Origin: an uncultured Lachnospiraceae bacterium
GTDB lineage: Bacteria > Bacillota_A > Clostridia > Lachnospirales > Lachnospiraceae
Direction of reading: 5' to 3'
DNA: 21,511 nucleotides
NCBI GenBank assembly: GCA_947302185.1
Contig: CAMYVI010000009.1
Span: 1-21,511 of the forward strand
Part shown: positions 15,535 through 21,511 of the stretch, in pieces
Numbering within the stretch: position 1 is the first letter of the stretch
Layout: each line of letters starts with the position of its first letter
The notes under the pieces: generated by a model
Told to the model about the DNA's origin: nothing
The model's input: the letters and a program-made list of their open reading frames with translations, nothing else
Databases searched by the model: none
Program-made: the position numbers and the translations under genes

Positions 15535-18500
15535 TTGATTCGCACAATCTACGAAAAAGACGGTATTTATGACAACTCTCGGGACGCGCTGGAATTCTCG
15601 GCGGAGTATTTCGAAGCCAGTGTGAATGAGGGCGAGAATTTTGAAGCTGATCTTGTTGTCAGTACTTCTGAAAATATAAAACTGCGGGCTTATGTTTCTA
15701 CAGACTCGGCCCGCATCGTCACGGAAAAGGAGCGCTACAGCGGTCCTTCTTTCCGTCTGCATTTTGGCGTTGACACGACAGGACTTCACGGCGGAGACTG
15801 TGTCAGCGGGAATATCCTTCTGGCGACAAACGCCGGAGAGTTCAGTGTACCCGTATCTGTTTCCGTTGTAGTACTGCCCCTCGAGTCTGCGTATGGAACG
15901 ATCCGAAATCTTGAAGATTTTACGAATCTCGCAAAGGGGAACTTTGAGGAAGCCTACAGAGTCTTTACCAGTCCTGCGTTTTCTGTCGTACTTGCCGGGT
16001 GTGACGAGGAGACACGCTCTCTGTACAGAGGTCTTGCAAAAAACCCGGTTACTTATCAGCGCGTCGAGGAATTTCTTGTCGCGACCGGAAATAAGAGTCC
16101 GGTATCAATTTCTGCGGATGCCGAAGAAGGAAAGTTTTACAATCTTGAGGGCTCCACACAGAGCACTGTGACACTTCACAGGAGCGGCTGGGGGTTTCTG
16201 GATATCCGTGCAGAGGCAGACGCGGACTTTATTGAAATTCCGAGAAAAAGGATTTTGAGCGAAGATTTTGTCGGGTCAGTCTGTGAATTCAATTATATCA
16301 TACGTTACGAACGGCTGGGCAGGGGACGATATTTCGGAAAAGTGACGATTCGTACGCTGGATCAGATTATTGAGATTCCTGTTGTGGCGTCAAAGAGCGG
16401 TCCTGTCCGGGTAGATATGGGAACTATCTCAAGAAAGAATCAGATCAAGCTGACCCGTCTTTATGTTGATTACGAGACGGATAAAATCGAGCGAAAGGCT
16501 TACTGTACCGGAACAAGGAGCCTCCTCACCGCAATCAGGGAGATGGGCGACTATCCGACTCTATATGAGTTATATGAAGCTTATGTTGAGGAGACTGCCG
16601 GTAATCGCCAGTCTGCAAGATATATAATGAAAGATATGTCCGCACGTGATTTTAAAGGCGAATCTGCCGAAGCCAAGGCAATGTTTCTTTATATGGGACA
16701 TATCACCGGTTTTCTTGACCCACAGAAGATGGACATAGTCGGTCATGTTCGCGAGTGGCAGAGAAAAAATCGGGAGAGTTTCATTCTTATGTGGATTCTC
16801 TTCCGTATCGATCCGGATTATCTCAGATCGCCGGCCAAAAAGATTTATGCGATGGAAGAGCTGTTTAAGACCGGGTACAGGAGTCCGCTGCTGTATATTG
16901 AAGCTCTTAATCTTCTCAGGCGCGACGGCTCATATATGAGGCGCCTCAGTACATTCATGAGACATGTAATGATATTTGCGGTGAAACATCAGATCCTTCC
17001 GAAGGATCTTGCCAGCCGCATGGCGCATCTGTCTGACAACGAGAAAGCATTCACACAGCCGGTATACCGGATGCTGACAGGGGCTTATGAGATGCATCCG
17101 CTTCCTGAACTTCTCGAGGCAATTATCCGCTTCCTCATGAAGGGCATGCCGGTCAACCCGGAGTATTTTAAGTGGTACTCTCTCGCAGTCGAAAGCGATT
17201 ACCGCATAACAAGACTCTATGAGCTCTATGTGGAGACGATGCCCGAGACATACCAGAAAATGCTGCCCCGACAGATTCTCAAGTATTTTGCATTAAATAC
17301 AATGCTTTCCGAGAGAAAGAGAGCGTTTATTTATGCAAATGTGATACGGAACCGCGACAGGGATCCTGCCACATACAGCCGTTATGAAAAAGGAATGTCT
17401 GAATTTGCCGTTAAATCTCTGGAAGAGAAACGTATTGACAGTTCCTATGCGGTGCTGTATCAGACATTCAGCGAGGAATTTGCCCGACTCGATTTAGAGC
17501 GGGAGATTGCGGAAATAATGTTCACGAATCGTGTCTACACGGACGACCAGAGAGTCCGTGAAGTTATAGTATGTCACGATGAGCTTCAGATGGAGGACAT
17601 TTATCCGATCAGGCACGGAGAGGCATATGTCAGCCGGTACACGCCGAACGCCCGTATTCTTTTTTCCGATGGGAGAGGCAACCGCTTTGTCGCCGGAGTT
17701 CCGTTTTCGGAGACACCGCTCATGGACCGCACGGAACTGGTCGGGATATGCAGAGCCAGAGACTGCGATACGATGGGATTCCTGCTGAGTACAGCTATGG
17801 ATAGCGGCTCGCTCGAGGAGATATCCGTTCATAACTTTGATGCTATGAGGCGCATCGAGAGCTCCCGGGATTTCACACCTGCCTTCCGTTCCGAGGTCAG
17901 AAGCGGGATTCTTAAGTATATAGCCGAACATGCGGAAAATGAGTCGCTTGACCAGTATCTGAGAAAGGTGGATTACCGGACCTTTGCGGGAGAAGATAAA
18001 GTGCTTCTTGCGAACGCCATGATTTCCAGAGGCTTTTATCAGGAAGCATATGCTCTGCTCGGCAAGTTCGGATATGAGAATATGGACGCAGGCAGACTCG
18101 TGCAGCTCGCTGATCATATGATAGAGGAACGGGACGGAAGATACGATCAGGAACTTCTCCTTTTGGTGTGCGTCGCGTTCAGACAGGATAAATATGATGT
18201 GAGTATGCTTGAATATCTTGTCAGGAATTATCAGGGCGATCTCGATGAGATGGTCAGGATACGGGCAGCGGCGGACAGATTGTTCGTCAATACGGATGAA
18301 CTTGACGAGAGGATACTGAACCGCTGCATTTTCGTAAGAAGAATACTGCCGGAAGGCGGGGATATCCTGAAGAATTATGATGAGCATTCGGGTAATGAGA
18401 AGACGATAAGAAACTATATAACGTTCGAGGCGGAAACTTGCTTTTCACGGGGAACTGCGATCGATGATTACTCAGCCGGTTACATCGTTCGCTGTCTGGA

Positions 18501-19083
18501 CGACGGGGAGGAGACCGAGCAGATATGGAGAATGGCTCTGCTGCTCTATTACTCCGGGAAAGAAGATTACACGATTCATGAAGAGGCGCTTATTGATTCG
18601 ATTCTGGACGAATGCGTTCTGCGCGGTTACCGATTCGCATTCTTCAAAGAGTTCCCCATGTCGTTCCTCACTCAGTATGAGCTGGATGACAAGATTTTTG
18701 TAGAACAGCATGCCCGTCCGGACGATACGGTCATCTTACATTACCGTCTGCTTGCAGCCGGGGAGATGGACAAGCCGTATGATACGGTACCGCTCGAACG
18801 AATTTACAAAGGGATTTTTACCCGGGAGTTCGTACTGTTTTACGGAGAAACGCTTGAGTATTATATCACGATCAGCAGGGAAGGACAGGAATGGAGAAGC
18901 GAGGACTTCTCAGCCTGTGCCGATGCCTGTGATATGGACGGAAGGAGCCAGTATCAGATGATCAATCAGATGCTGGAGCTTTGTGAGGCGGAAGAGCCGG
19001 AACTGCTTATCGAGAAAATCAGACAGTACCGGCAGACAGAGCAGCTGGTCGATACACTGTTCGTACTGGAGGATAAGTTTTGA
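15535..19083 (+). CDS. DUF5717-like large protein: beta domains plus long helical-repeat region
   Basis: I recognise this only as resembling Lachnospiraceae proteins catalogued as DUF5717; no function is known to me. With TTG at 15535 it is 1182 aa. Residues about 15-115 and 190-290 read as beta-sandwich-like domains, separated by a helical piece (about 120-188, NLEDFTNLAKGNFEEAYRVF). From about 300 to the end the sequence is helical, with alternating aromatic and acidic patterns like a TPR or alpha-solenoid scaffold. There is no signal peptide or membrane segment, so it is probably cytoplasmic. TTG is chosen over upstream ATG 15436 because that ATG lies inside the -10, AAAAAGGA lies 11 nt before the TTG, and the protein then begins IRTIYEKDGIYDN, like the start I recall for the family. 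It overlaps the next gene by 4 nt, implying coupled translation and perhaps a complex. Confidence 0.75.
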   Translation: MIRTIYEKDGIYDNSRDALEFSAEYFEASVNEGENFEADLVVSTSENIKLRAYVSTDSARIVTEKERYSGPSFRLHFGVDTTGLHGGDCVSGNILLATNAGEFSVPVSVSVVVLPLESAYGTIRNLEDFTNLAKGNFEEAYRVFTSPAFSVVLAGCDEETRSLYRGLAKNPVTYQRVEEFLVATGNKSPVSISADAEEGKFYNLEGSTQSTVTLHRSGWGFLDIRAEADADFIEIPRKRILSEDFVGSVCEFNYIIRYERLGRGRYFGKVTIRTLDQIIEIPVVASKSGPVRVDMGTISRKNQIKLTRLYVDYETDKIERKAYCTGTRSLLTAIREMGDYPTLYELYEAYVEETAGNRQSARYIMKDMSARDFKGESAEAKAMFLYMGHITGFLDPQKMDIVGHVREWQRKNRESFILMWILFRIDPDYLRSPAKKIYAMEELFKTGYRSPLLYIEALNLLRRDGSYMRRLSTFMRHVMIFAVKHQILPKDLASRMAHLSDNEKAFTQPVYRMLTGAYEMHPLPELLEAIIRFLMKGMPVNPEYFKWYSLAVESDYRITRLYELYVETMPETYQKMLPRQILKYFALNTMLSERKRAFIYANVIRNRDRDPATYSRYEKGMSEFAVKSLEEKRIDSSYAVLYQTFSEEFARLDLEREIAEIMFTNRVYTDDQRVREVIVCHDELQMEDIYPIRHGEAYVSRYTPNARILFSDGRGNRFVAGVPFSETPLMDRTELVGICRARDCDTMGFLLSTAMDSGSLEEISVHNFDAMRRIESSRDFTPAFRSEVRSGILKYIAEHAENESLDQYLRKVDYRTFAGEDKVLLANAMISRGFYQEAYALLGKFGYENMDAGRLVQLADHMIEERDGRYDQELLLLVCVAFRQDKYDVSMLEYLVRNYQGDLDEMVRIRAAADRLFVNTDELDERILNRCIFVRRILPEGGDILKNYDEHSGNEKTIRNYITFEAETCFSRGTAIDDYSAGYIVRCLDDGEETEQIWRMALLLYYSGKEDYTIHEEALIDSILDECVLRGYRFAFFKEFPMSFLTQYELDDKIFVEQHARPDDTVILHYRLLAAGEMDKPYDTVPLERIYKGIFTREFVLFYGETLEYYITISREGQEWRSEDFSACADACDMDGRSQYQMINQMLELCEAEEPELLIEKIRQYRQTEQLVDTLFVLEDKF

Positions 19084-20360
19084 ACGAAGTTCGCAATGTG
19101 CTGATAGGATTTGAATTTAACAGGGATTTCTCTCAGATATGCTATTATGACCGCAAGACCGAGAATCCCGTGTGTATACCCACGAAAGTCGGGACGAACC
19201 TGTATCGGTTCCCGACTGCAATCGGCAGAAAACCGGATAAAAATGAGTGGCATTTCGGTTTTGAGGCCGAATATTTCGGGAAGAAAATGGGCGGTATTTA
19301 TCTTGCAGACCTTTATAAACGGGCCGCGACCGAAAAGCCGAAAGAAGAGCCTCCCAGGGAAGGTGAGCTTCCGCAGGCCTGGCAGCTTCTCGCTTTCTTC
19401 TTCAGAGAATCCCTGAAATTGACGGGACTTAAGGATATTGTGGCCGGGGTCTCCAAAATAATGGTGACTACCGAAAAGCTGGAGGTCACTCTTGTGGAGA
19501 ATATGAGAATGGCTTTGGCGGCTGTCGGATTCAGGCCCGAGCAGTATTCCCTTCAGGATTATATGGAAAGCTTCTATTATTATACTTACAGTCAGAGACC
19601 TGATTTCTGGATGCGGAACATAGCGCTTTTTACATTTGATAAGGGTTACGTTACCTATCATGAAATGAGTGAGCAGAAGGCTGTGAAGCCGTCGCCGGTG
19701 AAAGTGGAGACAGCCCAGAGCTGCAAGCTCTCCGATGATCCCGTCAGAAAGGATGAGCAATTCCTGGAATACGCTGCAAAGCACATGAAACAGGATATTT
19801 ACTCGGGTGTTCTGATAAGCGGTGATGAATTCGATACGGAATGGCCTCAAAAAACGATCGCATTTCTGAACAGAGGGAAGAGACGTATTTTTTACGGCGA
19901 TAATCTGTTTGTAAAGGGAGCCTGTTACGCCGCTCTTGAGATCGGCGAGAAGAAATCTATGAAGGGCAGGATCTATATGAGCCCTGACCTTCTGAAGACC
20001 GATGTCGGGATGGACATGCTTGTCGATGGCAAGCTGATGTATATTCCGCTCCTTCAGGCAGGAAGGAACTGGTTCGAGGAAGCAGGTAACTGCGATATTA
20101 TCCTTGACGGAAAGGAAGATCTGACATTTATCCTGGCTCCCATGGACGGAGGCGCAAGACGGCTGGTAAAGATGGAGCTGCCGGGGCTTCCGAAGCGTCC
20201 TGCGCGTACGACCAGGCTGCACCTGGAGCTGTATTGCAGTTCATCTCAGGGATGTGTCGTCAGAGCAGAGGACCTGGGCTTTGGAGGCTTTTTCCCTGCT
20301 ACACACAAGACCTGGAAGTACGGAATAGCGTTCGCAAATGAGAACGCAGCTCACAACTGA
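19080..20360 (+). CDS. DUF5716-like protein with divergent actin/Hsp70-type ATPase fold
   Basis: A 426-aa protein whose layout matches the actin/Hsp70/FtsA superfamily. The N-terminal VLIGFEFNRDFSQICYYD (7-24) aligns with the phosphate-1 loop (GIDLGTTNS) but has E12 for Asp and N14 for Gly. RFPTAIG resembles the following PSVV strand, and HFGFEAEYFGKK resembles VGxxA. FTFDKGYVTYHEM holds a phosphate-2-like D187-x-G189 without the GGT. VLISGDEFDTEW (244-255) and NLFVKGACYAA (275-285) match the phosphate-3 and adenosine regions. It may bind nucleotide weakly, hydrolyse slowly, or be a pseudo-ATPase. The TTG start overlaps the upstream stop (TTGA) and has GGAGG (19068-19072) at 7-nt spacing. No membrane segment or signal is seen. 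I recall similar clostridial proteins as DUF5716. Function unknown; its partners are probably the adjacent genes. Confidence 0.75.
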   Translation: MNEVRNVLIGFEFNRDFSQICYYDRKTENPVCIPTKVGTNLYRFPTAIGRKPDKNEWHFGFEAEYFGKKMGGIYLADLYKRAATEKPKEEPPREGELPQAWQLLAFFFRESLKLTGLKDIVAGVSKIMVTTEKLEVTLVENMRMALAAVGFRPEQYSLQDYMESFYYYTYSQRPDFWMRNIALFTFDKGYVTYHEMSEQKAVKPSPVKVETAQSCKLSDDPVRKDEQFLEYAAKHMKQDIYSGVLISGDEFDTEWPQKTIAFLNRGKRRIFYGDNLFVKGACYAALEIGEKKSMKGRIYMSPDLLKTDVGMDMLVDGKLMYIPLLQAGRNWFEEAGNCDIILDGKEDLTFILAPMDGGARRLVKMELPGLPKRPARTTRLHLELYCSSSQGCVVRAEDLGFGGFFPATHKTWKYGIAFANENAAHN

Positions 20361-20388
20361 TAATGAATCATTTTCCTAAGGAGAGAAT

Positions 20389-21201
20389 ATGGCCGGATAT
20401 CGACTGTGCCGCGTAAAGACCGCGGAGAATCCGTTTTTTCTTGAGAATATAAGCACAAATATTTATTCAATCGAGGAACTCTGCTATTTTTTTGTCGGTA
20501 ATGTTCCCCTGATCGATGCGACTGTCATGAACAGCCGTCTGACAGCCTGGGTGGCGACTGAGCTTGACGAGCCCCGGCTTGCGCTCAAAATGGAACATGC
20601 TCTGACAAGAAGGAACAGCATTATTGAGTTCGTAACAACCGTTTTTCTTGAAATCGGATATCTTTCCCAGAGCGAGCTTACGCATTATACGGAAAACCTG
20701 AACGCTTTTCTTTCTCTGCCGGCACCGCTGAAAATGAAGCTTAAGGGTGACTCACTCTGTCGTGTCGGCAAGTATATGGCCGCATCACGGGTATATCGCC
20801 AGATTATCGATGAAGCGGACGAAATAGAATTCAAAGAGGCGTTTCTGGGTTCGGTGTGGCATAACCGCGGCGTTGCCGAAATGAAGCTTATGCTGTTTGA
20901 TGAGGGACTTTCCTCTTTCAGAAAATCAATGGAAATGAAGCCGAATAAGAAACATATAATGAGTTATGTAGAAGCTCTCGGCATCACGAAACCGAGTGAG
21001 AAATATGAAGAGAATATCAGAAATCTTCGAAAGTTCTTATCGGAAATTGATGAGGAAACCGATTTCGACGAGTCTGTAATAGAAGAGGCGGAAGAGGTAT
21101 TGAATGTAGCCAGAAAGGGCATCGAAGTGGAGATTCCTGCCGATATCTATACATATGTACAGAACCTTGCCGATGAATATCATGCCGCTACCGGTTCATG
21201 A
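20389..21201 (+). CDS. TPR-repeat protein, third gene of the cassette
   Basis: A 270-aa soluble, mostly helical protein of no family I can name. The N-terminal third (about 1-110) is non-repetitive with an aromatic patch (EELCYFFVGNVPL). Two tetratricopeptide-like units follow: about 117-150 (GDSLCRVGKYMAASRVYRQI) and 153-186 (VWHNRGVAEMKLMLFDEGLS), the second with classic TPR spacing and a closing proline. The C-terminal 70 residues are strongly acidic and likely a coiled or exposed helix. The ATG follows AAGGAG at 5-nt spacing, 28 nt after the DUF5716-like stop, so cotranscription is expected. TPR units usually carry protein-protein contacts, so it may be an adaptor between the ATPase-fold protein and another partner; this is inference. 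Confidence 0.8.
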   Translation: MAGYRLCRVKTAENPFFLENISTNIYSIEELCYFFVGNVPLIDATVMNSRLTAWVATELDEPRLALKMEHALTRRNSIIEFVTTVFLEIGYLSQSELTHYTENLNAFLSLPAPLKMKLKGDSLCRVGKYMAASRVYRQIIDEADEIEFKEAFLGSVWHNRGVAEMKLMLFDEGLSSFRKSMEMKPNKKHIMSYVEALGITKPSEKYEENIRNLRKFLSEIDEETDFDESVIEEAEEVLNVARKGIEVEIPADIYTYVQNLADEYHAATGS

Positions 21202-21236
21202 TACCTTATCGGCAGACAGGTAAAAAACCCCGTAAC

Positions 21237-21265
21237 TTGAATAATTCCGGTGAATAGTGTATAGT
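21237..21265 (+). promoter_or_regulatory. purB promoter
   Basis: TTGAAT (21237-21242) and TATAGT (21260-21265) are spaced by exactly 17 nt, each one or two bases from consensus. The leader to the purB ATG would be about 100 nt and holds a PurBox-like GTTCGG (21272-21277), a related CCGGAC (21304-21309), and an inverted repeat nearer the gene. Confidence 0.6.
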
Positions 21266-21332
21266 CTTTTTGTTCGGGAGCAGTCGGGATTGACACACCG
21301 TAGCCGGACATGAGAAAATGCAGGCAGTCTTA

Positions 21333-21353
21333 ATGCATTTTGACAGGATGCAT
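21333..21353 (+). repeat. Inverted repeat in the purB leader
   Basis: ATGCAT (21333-21338) and ATGCAT (21348-21353), each self-complementary, flank a 9-nt spacer and are framed by TTA and AA, giving an imperfect extended dyad. It ends 8 nt before the ribosome site AGAGGAG (21362-21368). It could be an operator or a hairpin affecting purB translation. Confidence 0.4.
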
Positions 21354-21373
21354 AACTATGAAGAGGAGTAAAA

Positions 21374-21511
21374 ATGGAAGATAACAGGAACGGAGCCGCA
21401 GACAGATATGTAAGTCCCCTTTCGGAACGCTATGCGAGTCCGGAGATGCAGGAAGTGTTTTCTCCGGACAGGAAATTCCGGACATGGAGAAAACTCTGGA
21501 TCGCTCTAGCC
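21374..21511 (+). CDS. purB: Adenylosuccinate lyase, N-terminal 46 residues (runs off window)
   Basis: The first 46 codons read [20 protein letters not shown] and then [20 protein letters not shown], the characteristic start of the clostridial PurB type. The enzyme removes fumarate from SAICAR in purine synthesis and from adenylosuccinate in AMP formation. The catalytic residues lie beyond the window and cannot be checked. The ATG follows AGGAG (21364-21368) at 5-nt spacing and has its own promoter, so it is probably not part of the preceding cassette. Confidence 0.9.
   Translation, partial: MEDNRNGAADRYVSPLSERYASPEMQEVFSPDRKFRTWRKLWIALA

Noticed and set aside
18966..20222. 418-codon minus-strand frame across the DUF5717/DUF5716 junction
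   Set aside because: It spans a 4-nt gene overlap with strong plus-strand ribosome signals. The translated sequence is Cys/His/Ser-rich without a family, typical of antisense reading.
21290..21318. TTGACA at 21290-21295 as a purB -35
   Set aside because: No acceptable -10 at 16-18 nt downstream. The TTGAAT-N17-TATAGT promoter just upstream is much better.
1..21511. tRNA, rRNA, CRISPR array, insertion sequence or prophage
   Set aside because: No spaced repeats, tRNA-like cloverleaf, transposase or integrase motifs were seen. Nearly all sequence is explained by housekeeping genes and the cassette.

Overview
The window reads as chromosome from a low-to-mid GC Firmicute of class Clostridia, most likely the Lachnospiraceae or a close relative. 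The evidence is a Gram-positive PolC-type replicative polymerase, strong GGAGG ribosome binding sites with frequent TTG starts, a CIRCE heat-shock operator, and a pair of large proteins that I recall from Lachnospiraceae genomes as DUF5717 and DUF5716. No rRNA, tRNA, CRISPR array or insertion sequence was seen. Family assignments come from motif recognition by eye, not from database searches.

Layout. (1) 1-833, minus strand: a polytopic membrane protein resembling DUF6020, broken by an apparent single-base frameshift near 219-230 and cut by the window edge. (2) 834-1173: divergent control region holding a minus-strand promoter with a GC-rich hairpin just downstream, and a strong plus-strand promoter followed by a CIRCE (HrcA) operator. 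(3) 1174-3531: ATP-dependent protease Lon. (4) 3661-6672: a DUF2142 membrane protein and a membrane-anchored GT2 glycosyltransferase of the dolichyl-phosphate-mannose-synthase-like type, probably a lipid-linked sugar donor maker and its GT-C-like user. (5) 6793-8334: 4-alpha-glucanotransferase malQ. (6) 8426-15313: a tight run thyA-folA-ispG-polC joining dTMP synthesis, folate recycling, an isoprenoid enzyme and the replicative polymerase. (7) 15535-21201: a three-gene cassette of unknown function (1182-aa beta-plus-helical-repeat protein; 426-aa divergent actin/Hsp70-fold protein; 270-aa TPR protein), the first two overlapping by 4 nt. (8) 21374 to the right edge: start of purB.

Most notable points. 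PolC is a full-length open frame with intact polymerase and PHP residues, but its inserted 3'-5' exonuclease domain has lost all five DEDDh catalytic residues (Q444, V446, E529, L595 and R600 stand in their places), which implies a polymerase without its usual built-in proofreading. The three-gene cassette pairs an actin-fold protein with altered phosphate-binding loops with a very large scaffold-like partner and a TPR protein; it is the best candidate here for an undescribed cellular system. Lon appears to be under direct HrcA control.
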